64,000 nucleotides of DNA from an uncultured Victivallis sp. (GCA_944389935.1 CALXOE010000005.1:1-64000); one strand, 5' to 3'. Positions 25,993 through 35,296 are shown, numbered from the stretch's first letter. The notes: generated by a model not told the origin, from the sequence alone. Numbers and translations: made by a program.

Positions 25993-26967
25993 CTACCGCG
26001 ACAGAGACCGGTGATAGTTCAGAATACCCGCCGCGATTCCACGCGCGAGCTTGTCCTGATACGCCGCACTGCCGAGGTTCGCCTCGTCGCTGCGGTTCGA
26101 GACGAAGCCGACCTCGACCAGCGCCCCGGGACAACGAATATCGCGCAGCACCGCGAACCGGGCAAACTTGACACCGCGATCCGACGCCCGGGTCTGCAGC
26201 AGCATCGCGCGCTGCAGGTGATAGGCGAGCAGAAAGTTGTTCGGATTCTTCGCATTGCCCGCATAGCGGCTCGCGACCGGTTTGCCGCTGTTGCTCGAGG
26301 CGGCCCCCTCCGGCGTCAGGCAGAACGTCTCGATGCCGCGCACGCTGCGGTCCGCCGCGGAATTCACGTGGATCGAAACGAACAGGTCCGCCCCGCGTTT
26401 GTTCGCATAGGCGCTGCGCGCACCCAGCGAGAGCGTCGCATCCCGGGTGCGGGTGAGTTCGACTTTGTAGCCGTAGGCGCGCAGAATATTCGCGACCCGG
26501 TTCGCGAGATTCAGGGTGATCGTTTTCTCCTGCAGATGCTGCCCGGCGGTTCCCCGGTCGCGCCCGCCATGCCCGGGATCGATCACGATCCTGCCGATCT
26601 TGTGTTTATAGGGAAGCCGCGTCCCGAGAAAGGGGACGAGCAGATTGTCATAATCGACCTTGGCCAGATACGGATTCGTCTTCTGCATCAACAGCGGATA
26701 ACAGAGATTGACCCGGACGCTGTTGAACGCGGCATACCGCCGGTCCGGATAAAAAACCAGCCGCTCTTTTCCGCGCGAAAGCGCGATCTGCGCGGCGCTC
26801 CGGGAAACGGTCGCTCCGAGTCCCGACGCCGCATCGAGCAAATGAACACTGCGCCGCCCCGCAGCCCAGATTGAACGCAGCCGGACCGGCGCGGCGTCAA
26901 GCAGCGCACCCCCGAAGAAGACTCCGAAGAGCAGCAGCGGCAGAACCGTGTTCCGAAAATGCCTCAT
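25993..26967 (-). CDS. N-acetylmuramoyl-L-alanine amidase (Amidase_3)
   Basis: This 324-residue secreted zinc enzyme cleaves the amide bond between MurNAc and the stem peptide of peptidoglycan. A signal peptide covers about 1-26 (MRHFRNTVLPLLLFGVFFGG onward). The Amidase_3 domain occupies about 125-320 and shows the zinc motifs IDPGHGGRDRG, FVSIHVNSA and VEVGFVSNRSD, with the catalytic glutamate in the last. The N-terminal 100 residues have no recognised AMIN domain. The start codon overlaps the stop codon of thiD (ATGA), so translation is coupled to an unrelated metabolic gene. GGAGAG lies right before the ATG. Confidence 0.92.
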   Translation of the reverse strand: MRHFRNTVLPLLLFGVFFGGALLDAAPVRLRSIWAAGRRSVHLLDAASGLGATVSRSAAQIALSRGKERLVFYPDRRYAAFNSVRVNLCYPLLMQKTNPYLAKVDYDNLLVPFLGTRLPYKHKIGRIVIDPGHGGRDRGTAGQHLQEKTITLNLANRVANILRAYGYKVELTRTRDATLSLGARSAYANKRGADLFVSIHVNSAADRSVRGIETFCLTPEGAASSNSGKPVASRYAGNAKNPNNFLLAYHLQRAMLLQTRASDRGVKFARFAVLRDIRCPGALVEVGFVSNRSDEANLGSAAYQDKLARGIAAGILNYHRSLSR

Positions 26968-27821
26968 CTCTCCGGCGACACCCTTTCGAGTCGCACCTGA
27001 TCGATGCGGTCCTCCACCGGGGGATACATCGCCGTCACCCCTTTGCCGATTTCGACGAACTCCTCCATCGAGCCGAGCACGAACGCTTTCGCTTCACACA
27101 ACGCATTTTTCCACGGCATTTCGAGAGCAAGCGCCGCCGTCAGAGCCGCGGAAAGCGTACAGCCCGTTCCGTGAGAACAGCCGTGCTCCGGCAGCCGGCG
27201 CGAGCGAAGCCGGTAGAGCTGCCCCTCGCGGCAGACGACATCATCCGCGAACTTCCCCGCCGGAGCATGCCCGCTCTTGAGCAGGATTGCCGCTCCCCAT
27301 CTCTCGTGGCACTCGCGCGCGGCATCGAAATAGTCGCGCCCGCTGCGGAGTTTGCGGCCGAGCAGCAGCTCCGCCTCCGGGATATTCGGGGTGATCCACT
27401 CCGCCAGCGGCAGGAGCTCCCTTTTCAACGCCTCGATCGCAGAATTCTCCAGCAGCACGCTTCCGGACGTCGATACCATGACCGGATCGACCACGAGCGG
27501 AATTCGATGCCGCTTCACGGCATCGGCCACGGCGGAGACGATCTCCGCGGAGAAGAGCATGCCGCTCTTGGCGTGGCGGATGGCAACGGCTTCCAGGACC
27601 GTGTCGATCTGAGAAACGACCCCCTCCGCCGGCAGGGCGTCGATTCTCGTGACCCGCTTCGGGTTCTGGCTCGTGACGGCCGTGATCGCCGTACAGCCGT
27701 AGACGCCGAACGCATTGAACGTGCGCAGATCGGCCTGGATTCCGGCTCCGCCGCCCGAGTCGCTGCCGGCGATCGTCAGGGCTGCGGGATAGATCTTGTT
27801 TTTCGGATTATTTTTCATCAT
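26964..27821 (-). CDS. thiD: Hydroxymethylpyrimidine/phosphomethylpyrimidine kinase
   Basis: This 285-residue cytoplasmic kinase phosphorylates HMP and HMP-phosphate for thiamine synthesis. Family motifs are clear: TIAGSDSGGGAGIQADL at the N-terminus, VDPVMVSTSGS, LLKSGH, and the anion-hole and catalytic segment HGTGCTLSAALTAALA. The first two codons are both ATG; neither has a clear ribosome-binding site. No TPP riboswitch was found in the 94-nt gap upstream, and no other thi genes are nearby. It is upstream of and overlaps the amidase gene by 4 nt. Confidence 0.95.
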   Translation of the reverse strand: MMKNNPKNKIYPAALTIAGSDSGGGAGIQADLRTFNAFGVYGCTAITAVTSQNPKRVTRIDALPAEGVVSQIDTVLEAVAIRHAKSGMLFSAEIVSAVADAVKRHRIPLVVDPVMVSTSGSVLLENSAIEALKRELLPLAEWITPNIPEAELLLGRKLRSGRDYFDAARECHERWGAAILLKSGHAPAGKFADDVVCREGQLYRLRSRRLPEHGCSHGTGCTLSAALTAALALEMPWKNALCEAKAFVLGSMEEFVEIGKGVTAMYPPVEDRIDQVRLERVSPER

Positions 27822-27915
27822 GATTTGTTTTTGTCCGCACCAGCGGTTATATTGCTCTTTAAACCGGATTGATCAAGTTGAAAATACATCCATTCCCGGA
27901 AAAAAACAAATCCAT

Positions 27916-29292
27916 ATGTTGAAGTTTTTGCAGATATTGTCCGCAATCGCGTTCGCCGCGGCTCTTCCGCTGCGGGCGGCCACCGTCGTGACGGCGGACG
28001 GAGTCGAGATCGACATGGACCGCAGCGACTCCGGTTCTCTCGCGACGATCGAGGAGCTGCGCGCGCTCGATCGCCAGATCACGACGCTTTTCCGGGTCAG
28101 CGGCAGACGGCTGCCGCGCCGCTGCCGCGTGACGGTTTCCGGAGACGCTCCCCCCGGAGAGCTTCAAATGGAGTTCAAACCGCAGGAGTGGCATCTCACG
28201 TTCAACGACCGGGACGGAACGTGGCGCAGCAATTTCCGACTCCGGCGCCGTTTGACGGGGATCATGCTGCTCGCGAAGATCCCGAATGCGGCGGAACCGC
28301 TGTCTCCGGATTTTCTGCCGGGCTGGGTTGCGGCGGGAATCGCCTCCCGGATGCAGAGTTCCCGGGAGAGTGAACTGCTCCTGAGCCGGAACCGCTACTT
28401 TCCAGTGCTGCGGGCGCTCTGCGAACTGGGGAGATTTCCGGATTTCCGGCAGATGCGGCTTCTCACGCCCGAACTGCTCGCCCCGCCGGCGATGGGGTGG
28501 TACTGCGAACTCAGCTGCGTTCTGCTCGACTGCGGGGCCTCCCTCTCAAGTGCCGCGGACAACGCTCTGCTCGACTACTGCCTGCTCGCGAATCTGCCCG
28601 GCAGCATCGAGGAGCAGAACTTCAAAGCGACGCTCGGACGGCTCATTCTGGCCGCGGCGTCTCCGGACGTTTCGGAAGCGGGCAGCGGGAGCTCCGAGCC
28701 CGCCCTGCCCCCCGACGAAATCATTCAGCGTGCCCTCGAACGTTACGCCCGGGAACTCGCTTTCAACGAATTTTTCCCGCAGCCGGCTCATCTCGCCGCG
28801 GCCGCATTCGAGGAGGCCATGAAATTCGAGCTGCCCGAGCTCGGACCGGACGGCAGGCCGACCGGCAGAACCATTCCGGCTGAACTCGTCGATCTGCCGG
28901 AACTTCTGCCCGGACGCCCCGACGCGGCCGAACTGCGTTCCACCCTGCGGAAACGGCTTCGCGCGCTCGTAGCCGGCAACAACCGCGCTTACGCTGCCGA
29001 ACTGGCCGCCCTGACTGAAACACTTTACCTCCTGCCGCTCACGCCGCCGGATCCGCAGGAGGAGCCCTCCCCGCTGCCGGAACAGTTCCGACGGCAGATC
29101 GCGGAGATCCGTGCCGGACTCGAGCGCCGGGAAAAAATCGAACGCGAACTCGCCGAAACCGAGATCCGGCTCGCCCCCCCGGAAAAATTCTACGGCGAAG
29201 CGATCACGGAAGCGCAGCGCCCATCGCCCGCCCTGCCGCCGGAGGCGCAGAGATTTCTGGAACAGGTCGAATCCAGGTGGATCGGAGATTGA
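27916..29292 (+). CDS. Secreted protein of unknown function
   Basis: I do not recognise a family. The 458-residue product begins with a signal peptide (MLKFLQILSAIAFAAALPLRA). The body is rich in arginine, glutamate and leucine, mostly predicted helical. A segment with LLAKIPNAAEPLSPDFLPGWVAAGI may be a conserved core. The last 100 residues, from about 350, are charged and likely coiled coil (EQFRRQIAEIRAGLERREKIERELAETE). The start at 27916 is chosen because the signal peptide begins there; the frame runs 40 codons further upstream and the ribosome-binding site is weak. The promoter of the next gene overlaps its stop codon. Confidence 0.6.
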   Translation: MLKFLQILSAIAFAAALPLRAATVVTADGVEIDMDRSDSGSLATIEELRALDRQITTLFRVSGRRLPRRCRVTVSGDAPPGELQMEFKPQEWHLTFNDRDGTWRSNFRLRRRLTGIMLLAKIPNAAEPLSPDFLPGWVAAGIASRMQSSRESELLLSRNRYFPVLRALCELGRFPDFRQMRLLTPELLAPPAMGWYCELSCVLLDCGASLSSAADNALLDYCLLANLPGSIEEQNFKATLGRLILAAASPDVSEAGSGSSEPALPPDEIIQRALERYARELAFNEFFPQPAHLAAAAFEEAMKFELPELGPDGRPTGRTIPAELVDLPELLPGRPDAAELRSTLRKRLRALVAGNNRAYAAELAALTETLYLLPLTPPDPQEEPSPLPEQFRRQIAEIRAGLERREKIERELAETEIRLAPPEKFYGEAITEAQRPSPALPPEAQRFLEQVESRWIGD

Positions 29293-29317
29293 AATCAGGG
29301 CGAAGAAGTGCTATATT
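29289..29317 (+). promoter_or_regulatory. Promoter of the FabK-like gene
   Basis: TTGAAA (29289-29294), 17-nt spacer, TATATT (29312-29317), overlapping the stop codon of the preceding gene. A GCCCCG/CGGGGC hairpin (29326-29341) follows in the leader. Confidence 0.65.
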
Positions 29318-29391
29318 TACAGGTTGCCCCGAATGCGGGGCGCAGAATGGGAAAAACGAATTTTATTTCAGGGGAAAAGAGTAGGTAACCA

Positions 29392-30423
29392 ATGAACGAT
29401 TTGTCGATGTTGACTCCGTTGATGCGTCGCGGGAGTGAGTTTCTCGGGGTGAAGTACCCGATTATCTGCGGTGCGATGACCTGGGTTTCCGAGCCGAAAC
29501 TGGTTTCGGCCGTGTGTAATGCGGGCGGCTTCGGCTGCCTCGCGGGCGGCAACGCGCCGTGCGATATTCTCGAAAAGCAGATCATCGAGCTCAAAAGTCT
29601 GACGCCGAACAATTTTGCGGTCAATCTCATCACCATTGCGCCCGCCTATCAGGATCATCTTGCGATGCTCGGCCGGGTCAAGGTTCCGTACATCATTTTC
29701 GCGGGCAGCTTCCCGAAAGAGAAAGAGATCGCCGCGGCGAAAGCCACGGGTGCCAAGGTGCTCTGCTTCGCCTCGACCGTATCGATTGCCGAGCGCATGA
29801 TCCGCTTCGGAGCGGACGGAATCATCCTCGAGGGGAGCGAGGCGGGCGGCCACATCGGCCACGTGTCGAGCATGGTGCTGATCCAGCAGGTGCTTTACAA
29901 ATTCCACGAGCAAGTTCCGATCTTCATCGCCGGCGGCATCGGCACCGGGAAAATGGTCGCGCATCTGCTGACGATGGGTGCGGCGGGGGTTCAGCTCGGC
30001 ACCCGTTTCGTCATGACGAAAGAGTCGACTGTGCATCCGGCGTTCAAGGAGGCGTTCCGCAATGCGAACGCCCGCGATGCGATCTCGACGCCGCAGTACG
30101 ACCAGAAACTCCCGGTCGTCGCGGTTCGCGCACTGCGCAACAAGGGGACTGAGCTCTTCGGGAAACTTCAGCTCCGTCTGCTGCGGGAACTTGAAGCGGG
30201 GACGATCCATCGCACCCAGGCGCAGGAGGAGGTCGAGAAGTTCTGGATCGGCGCTTTGCGCCGCGCGGCTGTCGAGGGAGATGTCGATCACGGCTCGCTG
30301 ATGGCGGGGCAGTCGGTCGGACTCGTCGACGAGGTCATTTCCGTCCAGGAGCTCATCGACGAACTGCTCACCGGCGCCGAAGCCGAACTTGTGGAACTCA
30401 AGAAAAAACTCTGCTCCTGCTGA
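29392..30423 (+). CDS. NAD(P)H-dependent flavin oxidoreductase (FabK/nitronate monooxygenase family)
   Basis: This 343-residue FMN-dependent TIM-barrel enzyme has the family landmarks YPIICGAMTWVSEPKLVSAVCNAGGFG at the N-terminus, EGSEAGGHIGH with the conserved histidine, and the phosphate-binding IFIAGGIGTGKMVAHLLTMGAAGVQLGTRF. The barrel spans about 15-320. Members are either enoyl-ACP reductases (FabK) or nitronate monooxygenases. No other fatty-acid genes lie nearby, so the choice cannot be made from context. It lies 26 nt upstream of mreC and may be in the same transcript. The EAGGHIG histidine is as in FabK and nitronate monooxygenase. Confidence 0.87.
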   Translation: MNDLSMLTPLMRRGSEFLGVKYPIICGAMTWVSEPKLVSAVCNAGGFGCLAGGNAPCDILEKQIIELKSLTPNNFAVNLITIAPAYQDHLAMLGRVKVPYIIFAGSFPKEKEIAAAKATGAKVLCFASTVSIAERMIRFGADGIILEGSEAGGHIGHVSSMVLIQQVLYKFHEQVPIFIAGGIGTGKMVAHLLTMGAAGVQLGTRFVMTKESTVHPAFKEAFRNANARDAISTPQYDQKLPVVAVRALRNKGTELFGKLQLRLLRELEAGTIHRTQAQEEVEKFWIGALRRAAVEGDVDHGSLMAGQSVGLVDEVISVQELIDELLTGAEAELVELKKKLCSC

Positions 30424-30449
30424 GGAGAAAGGGGTTCCGAATCCGGCCG

Positions 30450-31319
30450 ATGAGCGAACCAGGGAAAATCTCCGACCGCAGGGTCTTTTTCGCGGCCTCG
30501 GTGGTACTTGCACTGATTCTCGCATTCGCCGGGTATCGGGCGCTCCGCCGCAGTGCGGGACTGTTGCTCGGAGACTTTTTCTATCCGTATCTGGCGCTGA
30601 CCCGGATCGCGACGGATCAGGTTGCGCGCCAGTCGCTGCTGCTGCTCAGCCGCACGGAGCTCGCGGCCAAAACCGAATCCCTGATTCAGGAAAATCGACG
30701 GCTCGAAGCGGAAAACCGGCAGCTGCAGACCCTCGCGGCGGAGAACCGGGAACTGCGGGAACTCGCGCTGCTCCCGTCTGCGCCGCGCTGGAGATACCAC
30801 ACGGCGCAGGTGCTGTTGCGCGATCCGCTTTTCTGGCGCGAAAAATTCACCATTTCGATCGCCCCGGATTCCGGAATCCGGCCCGGGGCTGTGGTCATCG
30901 CTCCCGGCAATGACGGAACGCCCTCGCTCGTCGGAATCATATCCCGGACCGGGAAACGAAATGCCGAGGTGGAAACCATCTTCTCCGGAAATCTGCGGCT
31001 TTCGGTCGCTTTCCCGGGAGGAGGAAACGGCTTTCTGAATGCCGGGGAACGCCAGGCCACCCCCGGGACCGTTCCGGTCGGATACATTCCGGTGAATCGC
31101 ATGGCTGCTCCGGGCGACACCGCGGTGACGACCGGTTTCGCGGCGGGAATTCCGTCCGGACTCAAGGTCGGCCGCCTGACGACGCTCGACGAAGTCGATC
31201 CGAATTTTTCAAGTTCAGAACATGTTTCCGGGCTGTTGACGCCCGATGTCGATCTCGACAATCTCCATTTCGTCCTCGTTGCAATGCCGGAATCCGCGGA
31301 AGAGGGAGGGGAGAAGTGA
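30450..31319 (+). CDS. mreC: Rod-shape determining protein MreC
   Basis: This 289-residue scaffold of the elongasome has one N-terminal membrane segment (about 12-32), a coiled-coil with a heptad run at about 68-105 (ENRRLEAENRQLQTLAAENREL), and a periplasmic beta domain to the end, as in other MreC proteins. It links MreD and PBP2 to peptidoglycan synthesis. Its stop overlaps the mreD start (ATGA). The ribosome-binding site is weakly placed, so a different start cannot be excluded. MreB is not found in the window. Confidence 0.92.
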   Translation: MSEPGKISDRRVFFAASVVLALILAFAGYRALRRSAGLLLGDFFYPYLALTRIATDQVARQSLLLLSRTELAAKTESLIQENRRLEAENRQLQTLAAENRELRELALLPSAPRWRYHTAQVLLRDPLFWREKFTISIAPDSGIRPGAVVIAPGNDGTPSLVGIISRTGKRNAEVETIFSGNLRLSVAFPGGGNGFLNAGERQATPGTVPVGYIPVNRMAAPGDTAVTTGFAAGIPSGLKVGRLTTLDEVDPNFSSSEHVSGLLTPDVDLDNLHFVLVAMPESAEEGGEK

Positions 31320-31870
31320 AAACGCTGTTCTTCTTCGTGCTGCTCTTTCTCTCACTTCTGATTGAACTGCTGGCGGGTTCGCTGGGGCTGCCGCTTTTCC
31401 TGTCCGCGCTGGTGATCTATTATCTGGCATTGGTCGGGCCGGCCGCGGCGGCATTTTATCTGGCCATTCTCCTCGGGGTGGTGCTCGACCTGAGCTACGG
31501 CAGGGAACTTCCCGCGACGGCCGTGGTTTTGACCGCTGCGCTGGCGACGGGAAGATTGATGCACCTGAAAGCGCCGGTGCACTCGTTTGAAACCGCCCTG
31601 CCCGGCATGGGAGTGATTCTGACCGCGCTGATCGGAGACGCACTGACGAACTTCGCCCTCTCACGCCAGCCGGAATCGCTCGGGTCGTTTTTCTGGAAAC
31701 TGATCTTCTTCGGTGCGCTCGGACTCTTTCTGATGCCGCTTCTGACGCTCTCGCTCGATGCAGTCGCCGGAAAACTCGGGATTCCCGGAGCGCTGCGCGA
31801 ACCGAAATCGACGTTCGACCGGCTGCGGCCGCGCCGGGTGCGCGAACCGCGCACAAGGAGGCTGCCGTGA
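31316..31870 (+). CDS. mreD: Rod-shape determining protein MreD
   Basis: This 184-residue inner-membrane protein has about five hydrophobic segments (LFFFVLLFLSLLIELL, LVIYYLALVGPAAAAFYL, and others) and a short basic C-terminal tail (LRPRRVREPRTRRLP). It fits MreD by size, topology and position between mreC and the PBP2 gene. It overlaps both neighbours by 4 nt, consistent with coupled translation. Sequence similarity within MreD is always low, so position is the main evidence. Confidence 0.85.
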   Translation: MKTLFFFVLLFLSLLIELLAGSLGLPLFLSALVIYYLALVGPAAAAFYLAILLGVVLDLSYGRELPATAVVLTAALATGRLMHLKAPVHSFETALPGMGVILTALIGDALTNFALSRQPESLGSFFWKLIFFGALGLFLMPLLTLSLDAVAGKLGIPGALREPKSTFDRLRPRRVREPRTRRLP

Positions 31871-33795
31871 GCCCCGCCGCCAGACGCAAGGAGGAAAAAC
31901 CCCGGGGATCGGCCTCGGGAATCCTCACGACGGAACGGCTGCGGATTCTGATCCTCGGCGGGATCGTCGCATTCGTATTCCTCGCGATGCTCGTGCGCCT
32001 CGCCTACGTGCAGATCCAGTCTGCGGATCGAAGCATCACGGCGATCTCGAATCAATCCATCCGCCGGATCCGGATTCCCGCCCGGCGCGGAAAGATCTAC
32101 ACGAGAGATCTGAAGCTCCTCGCCGGCAGCAGCAGCGACCTGAATCTGGTCTTCTACCCGCAGGAGATGCGCGTAAAAGGAAACCGGAAGCAGACCATCG
32201 ACCATATTTACGAAACCGCCGAAACCGTCTCGCGCGCGATCGGCAAACCGAATCCGCTCTCGAAAGAGGATATCGCCCGCCATCTGAATTATCAGCCCGG
32301 ATTGCCGCTGGTGGTTTTCCGCCAGCTCACGCCGCGCGAACTTGAGCGGGCGTTCCAGAAGAGCCGGGACATTGCCGGAATCGACGTGGAACCCGACGAA
32401 TCGCGCACCTATCCGGAAGGAGCTCTGGCCGCCCATCTGATCGGGTATACCCGGCCCGCTCATCCCGACAATCCGCTCGAAGCCAGCGACCGGAAACAAT
32501 ACTCCTACTATGTGCCGGACCGGATCGGCGTCGAGGGCATCGAGCGCGCGTTCGACCGTCTCCCCGGCACGTCGCAGGAGGAGACCGATTACGATCCGCA
32601 GCCGGGGACGCCGGAAACGCCGCTGGGGTTGCGCGGAATGCCCGGTTATTCGCTCGTTCAGGTCGATCATCTCGGCATGATCCGCCGCAACATCATCAGC
32701 CGGATCGAGCCGCACCACGGCAACAACGTGATTCTCGCAATCAACTCCCGCGCCCAGAAGATCGCCGAATCCATCATCAGCGGCCAGCGTGCCGCGCTCG
32801 TCGTTCTGGACGCCTCGAACGGCGACGTCATCGCTTCGGCGTCGAGTCCGACCTACAATCTCTCGGCGGGATTTTCGACGATCATCCGGAAAGACTATTA
32901 CGACAAGCTCCTGAAAAGCCCGGGGCGTCCGCTCTACAACCGCGCGTTTCTCGGGAACTACACGCCGGGCTCAATTCTGAAGCCGCTTGTCGCGCTCGCG
33001 TTCCTCAATTCGGGAGTCTCTCCGGAGGAGATCGTGAACTGCGACGGGGAAACGATCGTCAACGGCGTCCGGATCCGATGCGCAGCCCGCGCCGGCCACG
33101 GCCCGTTGAATCTGCGCGGTGCCCTGGCAAAATCCTGCAATGACTACATGATCGAACACGCCACCGCAATCGGTCTCGTTCCGATCGCGGATGTGCTGCG
33201 CAGCGCCGGAATCGGCCGCAAGACCGGCGTGGAGCTTCCGGAGATCGCCGGAACATTCCCCAGCAACGCCAGCAAGAAGCGCAGCCACCGCAACGCCGTC
33301 CGCTGGAACAGTTACGATACGGGCCTGCTGTCGATCGGCCAGGGAGTCATCACCCTGAGTCCGCTTCAGGCGGCGGTTTACACGGCCGCGCTGGCCAACG
33401 GCGGAAAGATTTTCCGACCGCACGTGGTCTGGAAAGTGGTCGACTCCAATGGGAACGTGCTCTACGAACGCAAGCCGGAAGTCGTGAGCAATCTCCGAAC
33501 CACGCCCCGTTTTCTCGATGAAGTCCGGCGCGGCATGTTCGACGTGGTCAACACGCCGCGCGGTTCGGGGCGTGAGGGGAAAGTCGCCGGACTCGAACTT
33601 TACGGCAAAACCGGATCGGCGCAGGTCGGTTCCGGAGCCAACCGCATTCTCACGACCTGGTTCATCTCGTTCGTGACCTACCGCGGGAAAACCTACGCAT
33701 GCTGCGTCATGGTCGAGGGGGGCAGCTCCGGAGGTGCGAGCTGTGCGCCGCTGGCGGCGGAATTTTTCCGCCGTTATCTGCTCGAAAAACCGTGA
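31867..33795 (+). CDS. mrdA: Penicillin-binding protein 2 (class B transpeptidase)
   Basis: This 642-residue inner-membrane transpeptidase cross-links lateral-wall peptidoglycan in rod elongation. It has a cytosolic basic N-terminus, one membrane segment (about 28-49), a dimerisation/pedestal region (about 55-270) and a transpeptidase domain with S369-I-L-K372 as SxxK, S423-C-N425 as SxN and K581-T-G as KTG. The last motif is followed by GSAQVG, typical for the class. Its position after mreC-mreD identifies it as PBP2 rather than PBP3. RodA, its usual partner, is not encoded next to it. Confidence 0.93.
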   Translation: MSPAARRKEEKPRGSASGILTTERLRILILGGIVAFVFLAMLVRLAYVQIQSADRSITAISNQSIRRIRIPARRGKIYTRDLKLLAGSSSDLNLVFYPQEMRVKGNRKQTIDHIYETAETVSRAIGKPNPLSKEDIARHLNYQPGLPLVVFRQLTPRELERAFQKSRDIAGIDVEPDESRTYPEGALAAHLIGYTRPAHPDNPLEASDRKQYSYYVPDRIGVEGIERAFDRLPGTSQEETDYDPQPGTPETPLGLRGMPGYSLVQVDHLGMIRRNIISRIEPHHGNNVILAINSRAQKIAESIISGQRAALVVLDASNGDVIASASSPTYNLSAGFSTIIRKDYYDKLLKSPGRPLYNRAFLGNYTPGSILKPLVALAFLNSGVSPEEIVNCDGETIVNGVRIRCAARAGHGPLNLRGALAKSCNDYMIEHATAIGLVPIADVLRSAGIGRKTGVELPEIAGTFPSNASKKRSHRNAVRWNSYDTGLLSIGQGVITLSPLQAAVYTAALANGGKIFRPHVVWKVVDSNGNVLYERKPEVVSNLRTTPRFLDEVRRGMFDVVNTPRGSGREGKVAGLELYGKTGSAQVGSGANRILTTWFISFVTYRGKTYACCVMVEGGSSGGASCAPLAAEFFRRYLLEKP

Positions 33796-33801
33796 CGGAA
33801 C

Positions 33802-33830
33802 TTGCATAAAATACCGGGATGCGTTATTTT
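33802..33830 (+). promoter_or_regulatory. Promoter of the Gfo/Idh/MocA gene
   Basis: TTGCAT (33802-33807), 17-nt spacer, TATTTT (33825-33830). The leader would be about 45 nt before the ATG at 33878. Confidence 0.65.
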
Positions 33831-33877
33831 ATCTTGGGATGATTCACTTTTCACCATTATCTGGGGAATTCAAGATT

Positions 33878-35101
33878 ATGATCAATGTCGCAGTCATCGG
33901 GGTTTCCGGATTCGGAGCAGTGCACTACAATGATTTTGTCCGGGAACACGCAGCGGGTCGCGTGAACGTGGTCGCGGCCACCGTCATCAACCAGGCCGAG
34001 GAGGCCGAAAAATGCGCATTCCTGAAATCGATCGGCTGCCGGCTTTTCACCGACTACCGGAAGATGCTTGAGGAGTTTCGCGGCAAGATCGACATCTGTT
34101 TCATCCCGACCGGAATCGCCATGCACTGTCCGATGACGGTCGCGGCTCTCGAATCCGGCGCCAACGTCTACGTCGAAAAGCCGGTCGCTCCGACCGTCGA
34201 AGAGACGGAGATCATGAAAGAGGCGGAAAAGCGCACGGGCCGTTTCGTCGCGGTCGGTTACCAGACCATGTACCAGCCCGAAACCAGGCGAATCAAAGAG
34301 CTGCTGCTCTCCGGCGCGATCGGCACGCCCCGCATCTTCAAGTCCTACGCGCTGTGGCCCCGCAACGACGCCTATTACAGCCGCAACAACTGGGCGGGCA
34401 TGCTTTCTGTCAACGGCAAATGGGTTCTTGACTGCCCGTTCACGAATGCGCTCGCCCACTTTCTGAATCTGCTGATCTTCTACGCGGGGACCAGTTTCAC
34501 CGGAACCGTCGATCCGGTTGAAGTGCAGGCGGGAATGTTCCGGGCCAACCAGATCGAAACCAACGATTTCGCCACGCTGCGCATCACAAGTTCCCTCGGT
34601 CAGAAAATCTATTTCCATGTGACGCACGTGAGCGAAACGAACGTGAATCCCATCTCCCGCATCGAGGGTGACGAGGGGACGATCGACTATAACGAACAAC
34701 GCACCGTCATCACCCGCAAAAACGGTGAAGTCGAAATGTTTGAATCCACCCCCGGTCATGAAATGCGCAAGCACATCTATGATGCGCTCCTCAAACGGCT
34801 GGAGGATCCGAAACAGTTCATCTGCACTCTTGACATCGCGTCCAAACATACCTTGATCTCCAACGCCGTCTTTGACTCGGCTCCGAACCTCGACATTCCT
34901 CATGAGTTCGTCCGCAACGTCGTCGGCAGCGATGGAGTCGCCCGCCGCGTCGTCCCCGGAATCGATGAGGTGATCCGCCGGGCCTTTGATGAAAACCGTC
35001 TCGTCGATACCCGCGATTTCCCGTGGGCGGTCCCAGGAGCGCCGTTCCCGCTCGATCACTATCACGGATTCATCGGGCGATGGGCCAAACAAGAAAAATA
35101 A
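33878..35101 (+). CDS. Gfo/Idh/MocA-family oxidoreductase
   Basis: This 407-residue NAD(P)-dependent dehydrogenase acts on sugars or inositol-like compounds. The Rossmann domain (about 1-130) opens with INVAVIGVSGFGAVHY, and the conserved EKPVAPTVEE lysine-proline signature is at about 103-112. The C-terminal alpha/beta domain (about 140-400) forms the substrate pocket. The start at 33878 is set by homology of the MINVAVIG opening; the frame runs 48 codons upstream, into the PBP2 gene. The substrate is unknown. It is a monocistronic gene with its own promoter. Confidence 0.88.
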   Translation: MINVAVIGVSGFGAVHYNDFVREHAAGRVNVVAATVINQAEEAEKCAFLKSIGCRLFTDYRKMLEEFRGKIDICFIPTGIAMHCPMTVAALESGANVYVEKPVAPTVEETEIMKEAEKRTGRFVAVGYQTMYQPETRRIKELLLSGAIGTPRIFKSYALWPRNDAYYSRNNWAGMLSVNGKWVLDCPFTNALAHFLNLLIFYAGTSFTGTVDPVEVQAGMFRANQIETNDFATLRITSSLGQKIYFHVTHVSETNVNPISRIEGDEGTIDYNEQRTVITRKNGEVEMFESTPGHEMRKHIYDALLKRLEDPKQFICTLDIASKHTLISNAVFDSAPNLDIPHEFVRNVVGSDGVARRVVPGIDEVIRRAFDENRLVDTRDFPWAVPGAPFPLDHYHGFIGRWAKQEK

Positions 35102-35124
35102 TCGCGTTTTTTTTCAAACTCTCC

Positions 35125-35152
35125 TTGCATTTTTGATAATCATTACTATATT
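35125..35152 (+). promoter_or_regulatory. Promoter of the rubrerythrin gene
   Basis: TTGCAT (35125-35130), 16-nt spacer, TATATT (35147-35152), with a leader of about 140 nt. A Fur/PerR-like inverted repeat lies between the boxes. Confidence 0.55.
35134..35148 (+). promoter_or_regulatory. Fur/PerR-like operator
   Basis: TGATAAT-C-ATTACTA has the 7-1-7 layout TGATAAT-n-ATTATCA of Fur/PerR boxes, with two mismatches in the second half. It sits in the spacer of the rubrerythrin promoter, where a bound repressor would block it. Rubrerythrin genes are commonly PerR targets. Confidence 0.5.
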
Positions 35153-35296
35153 TTAAAAGAGATCACGATCCGGACTGGTGCGGGTGCGCTGCCGGATCAG
35201 CAGAAAAATCGGCTGGAAGAGATGGATACGGCAGGCCGCATTCCTGAAATTCCGCGAGAGAAATGCCCAGAAACGGGGAACACAGGAGAAATGAAA

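Noticed and set aside
27822-27915. TPP riboswitch upstream of thiD
   Set aside because: I looked for the CUGAGA and related conserved segments and found none.
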